Assembly (NCBI RefSeq): GCF_022549785.1
Contig: NZ_JAKZGO010000028.1
Coordinates: 1-42,276, forward strand
Source of the DNA: Belliella alkalica
Lineage (GTDB): Bacteria; Bacteroidota; Bacteroidia; Cytophagales; Cyclobacteriaceae
Reading direction: 5' to 3'
Length of the DNA stretch: 42,276 nt
The notes beneath the pieces are model-generated. The model had not been told where the DNA came from and did not search any database. It saw only the letters and a list, made by a program, of their open reading frames with translations. A program made the translations under genes and the position numbers. Positions 33,829-42,032 of this stretch are shown piece by piece. How positions within the stretch are numbered: position 1 is the first letter of the stretch; each line of letters starts with the position of its first letter.

Positions 33829-34545
33829 TCAACGGGAGTAGCATTCTCGTTGGAGATAGCTTGTGCGCCGCGGCGTATAAATATACACATATCCCGGTTT
33901 TTCTATCGTGATTTGAATAGTTTTTAGGAGCTGGTGTGAGGACGAAGGGGAGTCTTTGGGCCAGGGTGTGTGGCAGGAGCCTGTCTCCTTTGCTGCTGAG
34001 GTCACTGGCCTGAAGGTAGACCGATCCTGCTGCAGCTGATAGTTCTGGTCGAAGACTAGGACATTCAGGTAGGCTTTCGGCCCGGTAGAATTGCCTGAAC
34101 CATAGCCCAGCAGGCCTGCAAACTGCATTGGGTCTGAGCCTGCTGTTGCCCCATCGATGACGACGCTGGAAACATTATTTGAAAGGTCGCTGATCAGCTG
34201 GGCAAATGCAGAACCCGGCGTTCCGGAGGTAGCCGGATCCAAGTACTTCACATAAACCTCTGCATCTATTTTATCCCCAGGCTTAACAGCCAGCGATTTT
34301 GCCAGGCCATACTTTTCATTGCCAGCCCCAGTGAGCCTGATGGAATAAGAACTTCCTGTTGCAGTGGTTCTATTGAAGATTGGGGCATTGATCCGAGTGA
34401 CCTCTCCATAGCGGAGGAAGTACTCCTGCTCATAGTCCTTGGTATCCGCATCATTTTCAAGGGTAGCCACATATTCTTGCACATCCGTCTCTGTCTTGAA
34501 TGTTGCCCTCACATTCCCCAAGTGGTCTTTCAGGTGGTATTGGTA
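33829..34545 (-). pseudogene. Rhs core middle fragment, copy A, broken by micro-insertions
   Basis: This frame opens directly after a stop with YQYHLKDHLGNVRATF, the hallmark junction of Bacteroidota Rhs cores, and continues through YVKYLDPATSGTPGSA, GPKAYLNVLVFDQNY and QITIEKPGYVYIY. Compared with copy B (36594 leftward) it carries extra segments at about 33937-33974 and 33856-33876. The latter puts it out of frame with the core end at 33784. No acceptable start exists, so it is a fragment. With the right-hand piece 36822-37592 it would restore one continuous core. Confidence 0.7.
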
Positions 34546-34593
34546 CTAGAAACAAATGCATGCTGGCCAAAGCTTAGATTTACTTATCATGTA

Positions 34594-35214
34594 TTAATTT
34601 TGTTCACAAATCTCCAGAGTAGAAGGTTCAAAACCTTCAGCAAAATCCCATTTTACTACTTCCATTTGTTTGTTTAAGTATACATAAAACATGTATTGGG
34701 ATATATTTGGTAGTTCATGTAAACTAGTGACACTTACTTCTACCAGATATGTGCCTTCAAATTCTAAATGATGCTTGACTATCAAAAAGAAACTATTATT
34801 TGAGCCCAACTTTGCAAATTCTTTTATTTTTGATTTCTTAACGTCCACAGGAAGTTCATATTCAGCATATTTAATGCCAGTACCTTCCTTGTGTTTTCTG
34901 TCTTCATTCAGACCTCTGATCATTTGGATCTTCAGTACGTCTTGGATGGTATATTCATCTTCCATCTCATTCACGCCAGATAAAAGGCATGTACTTCCTG
35001 AACCATAAAAGACAGCCTTCCTGTTCAATACATCAAGGTCAACCAAAAACTCCTTCAACAGACCGCTGCTATATTCCAACAATTCTCGCTTCCTGATCAA
35101 GGAATCAACGACGAGGGTAACCGCATGGGATTCCGGATTCAATTTTTCTTCCTGGATTGCTGTACAATCCAGGAAGAAAAACATTACAATAAGAAATATA
35201 TAAATCTGCTTCAT
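34594..35214 (-). CDS. Candidate immunity protein, probable lipoprotein
   Basis: This 206-residue protein has an N-terminal export signal (MKQIYIFLIVMFFFLDC) in which C17 may be lipidated, although D16 makes the lipobox atypical. The mature part mixes helices and strands (YSSGLLKEFLVDLDVL, FFLIVKHHLEFEGTYLVEV). No family is recognised. It starts 12 bp after the stop of the toxin fragment at 35227, in the immunity position. A periplasmic location suggests the partner toxin acts in the periplasm or at the envelope. Confidence 0.6.
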   Translation of the reverse strand: MKQIYIFLIVMFFFLDCTAIQEEKLNPESHAVTLVVDSLIRKRELLEYSSGLLKEFLVDLDVLNRKAVFYGSGSTCLLSGVNEMEDEYTIQDVLKIQMIRGLNEDRKHKEGTGIKYAEYELPVDVKKSKIKEFAKLGSNNSFFLIVKHHLEFEGTYLVEVSVTSLHELPNISQYMFYVYLNKQMEVVKWDFAEGFEPSTLEICEQN

Positions 35215-35226
35215 AATTGTTCTATT

Positions 35227-36594
35227 TCATCGTTTTTCAATCTTGACAGATTCCCTTCCGCTTATGTATTCTCTCAGCTTCATAATATACTGAACATTTT
35301 CCTGAATGGCAGTAGCATTCCTTTTACTGGCATTAATTTCAAACACTATTACTCCATTTCCACTTCCATTTTGGATGGTAACTCTTGAATAAACCATGCC
35401 ATTTGCCGCATTCTCTATACCACGATCAGTCTTAATGGAGCGAATACTATTGTCCGAGTTTTGCTCCAATATCTTTCCATTCACGTCACGCCTGACATAT
35501 ACCGTTATTTTCACATATTTTTCCCCGATTTTCCGTTTACCAGAAGTGGAATTTGTAATGGGATCATAACCATATGTATTGCTCAATTTACTACCAGAAT
35601 CAATGAAATCCTCCAAATATAATCGGGGTGTTGATGGATCATCACCTTTTGCGGTAAAGTAATTTCTCAGGGTTTCTGCCAATTTAATGCCGGCATCAGC
35701 TTTTGATAAATCAATCCGTTGTCCGGATTGATCCTTTCTATCCTCTCTTTTTCCATTGCCGTAATTTTGATTGCTGTTATGAACATCTATACCATGCGCT
35801 GCCATGGCATCCTCAAATGAAACTACCTTTCCTTCATCCTCATATTTTCCGGTATCCCAATTATATCTAGGTAACATCCCTGTGGGGTCTGTAAAGACAA
35901 TCGGATTGTTGTAGTTAAAATGATAAGGATTCCAACTTTCTTGTACTTCCGCCAACGGATCCACAACACCCCACCTCCCCAAATCACTCATATACATCCT
36001 TGCACCAAAATCATCCCAGCCTGTCAGCTCTTCCCTTTCCTTGCCATTGAATTTAAATTTCTGCCCAACCCCACTAGGTGCCGAGTACGAATTAAACGTC
36101 ATCCCGAATGGATAGTAGTCATCCTTCTGGACTATCGGGGTATTGGTATGGGTTACCTTGAAGTCGTCAAAGAACACTTCAACGGGAGTAGCATTCTCGT
36201 TGGAGAGATAAATATACACATATCCCGGTTTTTCTATCGTGATTTGATTAGTTTTTAGGAGTTGATGGGGAATATTCGTACCTGTCTCTTTGGCTGCCGA
36301 GGTCACTGGCCTGAATGAGGAACTCAACAATTGGTAGTTCTGATCAAAAACAAGAATATTCAAGTATGCCTTAGGCCCTGTGGAATTGTCGCCTCCATAG
36401 CCCATCAGACCGGCAAATGGCATCGGGTTGGTTCCTGCCGTTGCCCCATCAATTACTACACCTGCAGTATTGTTTGCCAAGTCATTGATCAGTTGGGCAA
36501 ATACAGAACATGGTGTTCCAGAGGTGTTCGGATCAAGGTATTTTACATAGATTCCGTTCTTTTGATGATTATTGGATTTTACATAAATGATCAT
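35227..36594 (-). CDS. Rhs core fragment with unrecognised C-terminal toxin tip (copy B)
   Basis: This 455-residue ATG-initiated frame has an Rhs core from YVKYLDPNTSGTPC (about 17) through KFNGKEREELTGWDDFGAR, MYMSDLGRWGVVDPLAE and NNPIVFTDPTGM (about 240). The remaining 215 residues are a tip with no family I recognise: KVVSFEDAMAAHGIDVH, LSKADAGIKLAETLRNYF, then a strand-rich end with KITVYVRRDVNGK and NGVIVFEINASKRN. Compared with copy A it lacks the HLKDHLGNVR part, replaced by unrelated sequence next to a structured repeat. The partner at 34594-35214 is probably a lipoprotein. The tip frame is intact, so it could still act if joined to a core by recombination. Confidence 0.65.
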   Translation of the reverse strand: MIIYVKSNNHQKNGIYVKYLDPNTSGTPCSVFAQLINDLANNTAGVVIDGATAGTNPMPFAGLMGYGGDNSTGPKAYLNILVFDQNYQLLSSSFRPVTSAAKETGTNIPHQLLKTNQITIEKPGYVYIYLSNENATPVEVFFDDFKVTHTNTPIVQKDDYYPFGMTFNSYSAPSGVGQKFKFNGKEREELTGWDDFGARMYMSDLGRWGVVDPLAEVQESWNPYHFNYNNPIVFTDPTGMLPRYNWDTGKYEDEGKVVSFEDAMAAHGIDVHNSNQNYGNGKREDRKDQSGQRIDLSKADAGIKLAETLRNYFTAKGDDPSTPRLYLEDFIDSGSKLSNTYGYDPITNSTSGKRKIGEKYVKITVYVRRDVNGKILEQNSDNSIRSIKTDRGIENAANGMVYSRVTIQNGSGNGVIVFEINASKRNATAIQENVQYIMKLREYISGRESVKIEKR

Positions 36595-36599
36595 TTCCG

Positions 36600-36821
36600 A
36601 CTAAAAAAAACTTAATAGAGCGTCTTTGGATAGTTAGTGAAATGGTGAAGATTATCTTGATCAATTCCTCTTACTTTTTGTCTTGACACAAAAAGTAACA
36701 AAAAAGTCAAGACGGAGATATCCTATCTACGCTCAAGGCCACCGCCGCCCCGGATCTCCGTCGTCCCACCCGCAAGCATGAAAAACAGTGTGAGGAAATA
36801 AAACCAGAGATAGATTGGAAT
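36600..36821. repeat. Structured intergenic repeat inserted in the Rhs core
   Basis: The segment has nested inverted repeats: ttactttttgt (36671-36681) with acaaaaagtaa (36688-36698); gtcttgac (36680-36687) with gtcaagac (36706-36713); and gacggagat (36711-36719) with atctccgtc (36754-36762). A GC-rich centre lies in AT-rich DNA. It separates two parts of an Rhs core and so arrived by insertion or rearrangement. No gene is present. Confidence 0.6.
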
Positions 36822-37592
36822 TTAGTACTTGTACTCATAGCTTAGGAATCCACCTGAATCATTCCTTTTGGCCACAACTCGGCCTTCATCATGCTGAAGG
36901 AACTGCAGTTTGTTGTCTTCATATACAAAGCCCCCTACATAATCCGAAACCTTGGTAGTTCCTCCATCTACAGTTTTTTAGGACAGCTTGCTACCACTGG
37001 CATCGTAGGTGTATTCTATGTACTTTGTGGTACTGAATGTCACCTTGCTTGGTAGATTGAGGGGATTGTAAGTAATCGAGGTGTTGCCTTTGTTCCTATC
37101 TACCGTCATGTTGCCGTTGTTATCATAGAGATACTCATCGGCTACATTTACTCCATCCTTAAAGCCAGAGTCAACACCCGAGGCATCTGTGACCTTGCTG
37201 AGCTGATTGCCTTTGGCATAGGTATAGGTCAGGTTGTCTATGAGTTGGTTTGGGGTGTCGTTGTGGTTGCCTCTTCGCTGTAAGGTCTTTATGTTTCCAT
37301 TCAGGTCATAGGTTATTGCTGTGACATTAAAGTTCATGGTATTCCCAGGTGCATTATTGCTATAGGTAGTCTTTGTCAACCTGTTCATTTGGTCATAGGT
37401 GTAGGCATAGGTATTCTTCATAGACTCATATGGATTCTTCCATTCGGTCTGACCTATGTTACCATTGAATCTCCTATTGGCTGTAGGTGCATCGTTGTAC
37501 TTTAGGTCCATCTCAAACAATTTCGGTGTGGCATCGGATGGGTCGTTGATTTTGGTCAGCCACCCCCTCATATTGTAGGCATAATCTACTCC
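36822..37592 (-). pseudogene. Rhs/YD-repeat core fragment with nonsense codon (copy B, upstream part)
   Basis: The frame reads DYAYNMRGWLTKINDPSDA, ESMKNTYAYTYDQMNRLTKT, ITYDLNGNIKTLQRRGNHND, YLYDNNGNMTVDRNKGNT and IEYTYDASGSKLS, then a TAA (36978-36980) where copy D has CAA (Gln). Beyond it the frame continues with KTVDGGTTKVSDYVGG, QFLQHDEGRVVAK and FLSYEY before it ends at the inserted repeat. The upstream end is cut at the same residue as copy D, next to the regulator remnant. It is a delivery-less core fragment. Confidence 0.75.
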
Positions 37593-37623
37593 TTATTTAA
37601 CCATTACTCCCTCTATTGATATT

Positions 37624-37842
37624 GTGCAACGATTGATGAAGGTGTTTGCCGTAAGTGCCGACAACCTTTTAAACGATAGTGAAAACTCGGTGGTAGAGCT
37701 TCAGAACCACGAACTAAACGAACAATTGATGCTGATTAATCAGCTCGATGAAGATGAAAAAAATGCTCTGGTTAAAATCATCAACTCAATGCTGACCAAA
37801 AAGCGGATGAAGGATTTATTGGACGGTAAAGCAAATTTTTAG
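37624..37842 (+). pseudogene. C-terminal remnant of an XRE-family-like regulator (second copy)
   Basis: This frame of about 72 codons is nearly identical to that at 31914-32144, with the same ELNEQLMLINQLDEDEKNAL core and a TKKRMKDLL end. Differences are mainly substitutions (for example LNDSEN for LKDNKN). It faces the Rhs fragment 36822-37592. The DNA-binding part is absent. Confidence 0.5.
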
Positions 37843-37845
37843 GCA

Positions 37846-37882
37846 TTAAAAAAACGCCAAGCTGTTAAGCCTAGCGTTTGAG
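37846..37882 (+). terminator. Terminator after the second regulator remnant
   Basis: The hairpin aaacgccaagc/gcctagcgttt around ttaa has an A-run on the left and T-rich sequence on the right. It lies between convergent frames, so it can also end the immunity gene at 37889. Confidence 0.65.
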
Positions 37883-37888
37883 TTTTAA

Positions 37889-38266
37889 CTATTCCTTTTC
37901 TTTGAAGAACTTAATTTCTTTGACCATAAAAGGGTGATTTTCCTCCTTAAAAGTCAATTTAATAGATTCTTCTTCAAAAACCATCATTATAGCATATTCT
38001 AAATCATCATAACAACTTAATAAAGTACCTTCATATTCGGTCTTACCTTTTTTCTGCACATTAAATGATGACTCCTCCTCTACACAGCAATCAATTCTTT
38101 CTCCATTAACAGAAACAAAACAGTGATTTCCATAGATTACATTATCATTAATGTCATCTACAGTAATGTATGATTCTTTAGTATAGGTGTAATACTTTCC
38201 CGTAAATTCTTCTTGTCCAGTACAAGAACCAAACAAAAATAAAATTTGAAATATTCTTAATACCAT
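37889..38266 (-). CDS. Candidate immunity lipoprotein for the GH108 muramidase tip
   Basis: This 125-residue protein has a short export signal with a good lipobox (ILFLFGSC, C15), so it is probably lipidated and faces the periplasm. The mature part is strand-rich (TGKYYTYTKESYITVDDI, GKTEYEGTLLSCYDDLEYA) and holds several more cysteines. No family is recognised. It starts 4 bp after the toxin stop. A periplasmic lipoprotein is what one expects as immunity to a peptidoglycan-cutting toxin. Confidence 0.68.
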   Translation of the reverse strand: MVLRIFQILFLFGSCTGQEEFTGKYYTYTKESYITVDDINDNVIYGNHCFVSVNGERIDCCVEEESSFNVQKKGKTEYEGTLLSCYDDLEYAIMMVFEEESIKLTFKEENHPFMVKEIKFFKEKE

Positions 38267-38270
38267 CTTC

Positions 38271-38831
38271 TTAAGGTGTTTGATATTGAAAACGATTCAC
38301 TCTATTTGTCCAACCTTTTTTAAACGTTTCTAATTTTGGGTTATTCTCAATTATACGGTCAAACCTATTCAACCTTTCTTGTTTGTAAGTATTAAACACA
38401 TTTTCAGCAGAATTAATCTTTAATATAGAATTCAAAGTGCCTATTGACCTACCACTTTCACCATAAGAGCTAATTGTATTTCCTAATACATTTGAAGCCC
38501 CTCCGTGCAAATAAGTATCAAAATGTAACCATCCAAGTTGTTTATCCGAAATATTCCCTGCTCCACTTGGATTCCAATAACCTGCCTCGTAAATCGCTGC
38601 CGCTTGGCTATCAGTCAACCTTTTAAGATTGCCTAATGTAGGCTGAACATTTAATAAGTCCTTAGAATATTTTTTAAATGTATTTAATGTGATCCCTTTA
38701 TTCGTTGCTCCTCCTGGGTCGTTAGGGTGATTTACAAAGCCCCCTTCGTGGCTTAATAGAGTAGGAAAATATTCCTGTAGTTTTGAGTCTGAAATACTAT
38801 AATTCCATTCTGAAAATTGTGTGTTTTTCAA
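38271..38831 (-). CDS. GH108 muramidase-like toxin tip detached from an Rhs core
   Basis: This 186-residue frame (TTG start) has the GH108 signature EGGFVNHPNDPGGATNKGIT with the catalytic Glu at E29, followed by TLNTFKKYSK, the hydrophobic AAAIYEAGYW and a C-terminal WTNRVNRF typical of the family's second half. GH108 enzymes cut the glycan of peptidoglycan and are otherwise known from phage lysins. Coding sequence extends upstream in the same frame to about 38960 (DGEYYDKDGNWIASDR). There it meets the Rhs core end in another frame, so core and tip were once one protein. The partner lipoprotein is at 37889. Confidence 0.75.
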   Translation of the reverse strand: MKNTQFSEWNYSISDSKLQEYFPTLLSHEGGFVNHPNDPGGATNKGITLNTFKKYSKDLLNVQPTLGNLKRLTDSQAAAIYEAGYWNPSGAGNISDKQLGWLHFDTYLHGGASNVLGNTISSYGESGRSIGTLNSILKINSAENVFNTYKQERLNRFDRIIENNPKLETFKKGWTNRVNRFQYQTP

Positions 38832-38890
38832 AACTCCAACACCAAAGGTAATATTACCATTTTGGTCAGCGTGATAAACCCTTCCATCAT

Positions 38891-39650
38891 CTACACGATC
38901 ACTTGCAATCCAGTTTCCATCTTTATCATAATATTCCCCATCAAGAGCCCATCCGGATCAATTCTTAAAATAGGATTATTCTGCACAAAATTGTACGGTG
39001 ATACCCATTCTCTAAGGTGAGCCATCGGATCCACAACACTCCATCTCCCTATTGCCGGGTCATACATCCTAGCCCCGTAGTCATAATATCTCAACCCATT
39101 TTCTTCTATATATTCCTTCCCGTTATAGAGGTAACGGTTTGTATGGTTATTATAACTATATGCCAAACCAGTCAGCTCACTGCCAAATGGATAGTAGTGC
39201 GACTCCTGGACTATGATGGGCGTGCTGCTCATCACAGTAAAGTCATCAAACCACACATTCTCACTTGTCTCATTGACCAGATAGACTTCTATACTTGTGC
39301 GCCGTGGCGTATAACCATCTTCTTCCACTTTCAGCGTATCCGAAAGGTATTCGTGCCTGTTTTTGGAGGCTCCAGAAAGCAATTGCTTGCCCCTGCCTAT
39401 CTCTACACTGTCACTGTTATAGAGGCTGTAGGCCATATATGCCTCTGGGACTTCCTTCTCTCCCAAATCACTAAGGATCAAACCCAGCACATTCAGGACT
39501 GCAAGCTGGTTGGTGCCAGGTGTCATACGTGTCCCAATTTCTGTCAATCCCTGAATAAGGGTTTCCCTATTGGCAAAACTGCTCACAGCCATAGGCAATT
39601 TAGCAGAATTCTTCCGATCTTCAAATTTATAAGGATTGATGGTAGTTTGA
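38891..39650 (-). pseudogene. Rhs core-terminal fragment (copy C), frameshifted from its toxin
   Basis: The fragment begins in frame near 39650 (INPYKFEDRKNSAKLPMAVS) without a start codon. It continues to DDGYTPRRTSIEVYLVNETS-like sequence and the core end NRYLYNGKEYIEENG, YYDYGARMYDPAIGRWSVVD, NNPILRIDPDG. After DPDG the frame changes (about 38955), and the GH108 tip follows in the other frame. It differs from copies A and B in sequence, so it is from another Rhs lineage. Its upstream part is missing. Confidence 0.72.
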
Positions 39651-39744
39651 GATTATAGAGAGGGCTGAGTAGGATAGTAAGGTGATTCTATTGCTTTTTA
39701 CAAAAGGCTAAAAGACACTCAGGCCAAAACAAAATCTCAATAAG

Positions 39745-39777
39745 TTGGCGTAAGATGTGATTTTTTCACTAAATTTG
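39745..39777 (+). promoter_or_regulatory. Putative promoter of the AbiL-like genes
   Basis: TAAATTTG at 39770-39777 matches the -7 consensus, and TTG at 39745-39747 lies 22 bases upstream. The ATG of the ATPase is 20 bases past the -7 box, so the transcript would have a very short leader. Confidence 0.5.
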
Positions 39778-39796
39778 TAGAATAAACAGCAAAACA

Positions 39797-41167
39797 ATGT
39801 TAATTAGATTCACAATTGAGAATTTTTTGTCATTTAGAGAAAAACAAGTCTTTTCAATGATACCAGGTAAAGGCTCTCTTAAGTCACATCATAAATCAAC
39901 TTCAGCAAAAGGAGTTTCAGCTTTAAAAGCAGGAGTTATTTTCGGGGCAAATGCATCAGGTAAATCTAATCTAATTAAGGCAATAGATTTTGGAAGAAAG
40001 ACCGTCTTAAATGGAACTAAACCTGAACAGCTAATAAGCACAAATTTTTACAAGCTTGATAAAAAATTCTTTAATGAACCTACATATGTTGAGTATGAAA
40101 TCCAGCATAAGGGAAAGAATTATGCTTATGGATTTATTCTAAATTCCAAAGAGATTATTGATGAATGGCTGTTTGAAATAATTAAATCAGGTGAAACAAA
40201 AATATTTGAGAGAAAAAACACAACTGAATATGACTTGGGTTTCCTTTTTAAGAAGAATAAAACATCAGAGGAAAAACAGTTTTTAGAATTTACTGCAAAA
40301 GGAACACCGAGAAACCAACTATTAATTACACAAATTAGAAACACGAATGTCATTGACAATGTTAGTGACATTCAAGACATTTTAAATGTTATTGATTGGT
40401 TTCAGAATGCTTTAACCGTTATATATTCAGGAACAAAGAACATTAGTAAAAAATTTGAATTACATAAGGATACTAATCTTCAACAAGTATTCAAAGATAT
40501 GCTTGAGTATTTTGACACAGGAATTGATGGGATTGAATTTAAAGAGGTTGATTTTGAGAAAATGGATATTCTTACGGAAGTCAAAGAAGACATTAAGAGT
40601 GATTTATTAAGTGAAAAATCTGAAAAGACAAGTGCCTTTTTATCAAATCCTCAAGACGACAAATATTATGTGATTTCCAAAATAGACAATCTCACTGTTC
40701 AAGCTAAGTTACTCAAAACTAAGCACAAGATTGTTGGTGGTGGATACGAGCTCTTTGATTTGAAGGATGAGTCTGATGGTACAAGAAGAATTATGGACTT
40801 AATACCATTAATAATAGATTTTTTTAGAGGAGGAAATGTGTTTGTAGTTGATGAAATCGAAAGGAGTTTACACCCTAACCTAGTTCGAGACTTTTTTGAA
40901 TTCATTTTGGATAAGTGCGAAAATATAAACAGCCAACTTATTGTTTCCAGTCACGAAGCAACCCTGTTAACTCAAAAACTACTAAGAAAAGATGAAATTT
41001 GGTTTGCTGTAAAGAACAAAGAGGGTGCAACAAAACTTCATTCATTGGAAGACTACAATGTCCGCTTTGACAAAGAAATAATGAAAGATTATTTACTTGG
41101 ACGATTTAAAGGTGTACCAAAACTTGGCAATAGAAATCAATTAAGTATTTTACCAATTAACGAATAA
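39797..41167 (+). CDS. AbiLi/RloA-like AAA ATPase (anti-phage type)
   Basis: This 456-residue SMC/ABC-type ATPase of the AAA_15 group has Walker A GANASGKS (50-57), an SDGTRR signature-like segment near 328, Walker B NVFVVDEIERSLHP (about 345) and the switch histidine in IVSSHEATLL. No TOPRIM domain is fused, unlike OLD nucleases. A downstream RloB-like gene identifies the pair as AbiL/RloAB type, known as abortive-infection or restriction-associated modules. ATP-driven sensing of phage infection is the expected role. The gene is intact but its partner is damaged. Confidence 0.82.
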   Translation: MLIRFTIENFLSFREKQVFSMIPGKGSLKSHHKSTSAKGVSALKAGVIFGANASGKSNLIKAIDFGRKTVLNGTKPEQLISTNFYKLDKKFFNEPTYVEYEIQHKGKNYAYGFILNSKEIIDEWLFEIIKSGETKIFERKNTTEYDLGFLFKKNKTSEEKQFLEFTAKGTPRNQLLITQIRNTNVIDNVSDIQDILNVIDWFQNALTVIYSGTKNISKKFELHKDTNLQQVFKDMLEYFDTGIDGIEFKEVDFEKMDILTEVKEDIKSDLLSEKSEKTSAFLSNPQDDKYYVISKIDNLTVQAKLLKTKHKIVGGGYELFDLKDESDGTRRIMDLIPLIIDFFRGGNVFVVDEIERSLHPNLVRDFFEFILDKCENINSQLIVSSHEATLLTQKLLRKDEIWFAVKNKEGATKLHSLEDYNVRFDKEIMKDYLLGRFKGVPKLGNRNQLSILPINE

Positions 41168-41170
41168 GTT

Positions 41171-41483
41171 ATGCCAAGAGAACCTATTCCATTAGTTCGT
41201 GAAGGAGGATTCCTTGAAGCCGAGAAAATGTTTGTTTTGTCTTATGAGGGCAAAGTAAGTGAAAAGAAATATTTTGAAGATTTTAGAATATCCGATTTAT
41301 TTAATGACAGTGGTTTAATTGAAGTTATCTCATTGAAAAGACCAACAAACAAAGATATTTTTACCTTTTACCAAAACTGCTATAAGTAGAGCAAAAGCAC
41401 TTGATAATGAAAACCAAGATTACCCAAAAGAACTAGGAACTCATTTTTATAAACTAATTGAAAAATTGCTGACTCATGAATGA
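41171..41483 (+). pseudogene. RloB/AbiLii-like gene with internal deletion
   Basis: It begins 3 bp after the ATPase. The frame opens with REGGFLEAEKMFVLSYEGKV and SEKKYFEDFR, the RloB N-terminal signature, up to FTFYQNCYK and a stop at 41387-41389. In another frame KTAISRAKALDNENQDYPKE and LGTHFYKLIEKLL run to TGA at 41481-41483, which matches the usual RloB C-terminus. RloB proteins are near 200 residues, so roughly 100 central residues are lost and the ends are joined out of frame. The second protein of the system is therefore almost certainly inactive. Confidence 0.75.
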
Positions 41484-41499
41484 AGCCCGAATGCCTAAT

Positions 41500-41595
41500 A
41501 TTTAGCCCACTAGAGAAAAGCCCTTGATACCGATCCCTATCGTTAAGCCCCGATAGGAGAAAAAATCTATCAGTGCCCCCGATAGGAATAAGGAA
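41500..41595. repeat. Palindromic intergenic repeat (ccgatagg words)
   Basis: The segment holds cctatcg/cgatagg arms around ttaagccc, then a second tatc...gatagg arm pair, with ccccgatagg twice. Such GC-rich palindromes are typical dispersed repeats of this phylum. The 138-codon minus-strand frame crossing it is not counted as a gene. The rest of 41484-42030 has only a gccccc...ggggc hairpin at 41902-41921. Confidence 0.45.
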
Positions 41596-42032
41596 GCTAG
41601 TGGCTTTTGACTGACATCCGAAGGGTGAAGGGTTTGCTTGGTGGATTTCAGGAAGTGGTTGTTTTAGTTTTTGGATGTATTTAGGAGATTTTGCTTTGAT
41701 TTGGGTACGACATCCACCACCCATTGCTTTGAGATTTAATTTTTCAGCGTGTCTTGAATCCAATCGTTGATTTCTTAGAGCCTGCATAAGGATCAAGAGG
41801 GTGCTGGATTGGGCTTGAAAGGATTTTGTTTTTTTATATTTACATTGGAAATTGGTTCAACCTTAGGTAAACTAGAACCGAAGCGTATTATAAAAATAAA
41901 GAGCCCCCGATGCCCGGGGCTGGCAGTGTGAGGCGAGTGTTCTCTTGCCTAGTTCTGTGGAAAGGTGAGGGAGAAATTCCCTTGCCTGACCTGATTAGCG
42001 GAAATGGTGAAAACCCGTTTTCAATTGATGGA

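Noticed and set aside
39017-39658. Plus-strand frame of 213 codons opposite Rhs copy C
   Set aside because: The minus strand encodes clear Rhs core motifs over the same bases; the plus frame has no recognisable domain.
41380-41796. Minus-strand frame of 138 codons near the right edge
   Set aside because: It runs through the palindromic repeat and the RloB remnant, which are better explanations; no protein family is seen.
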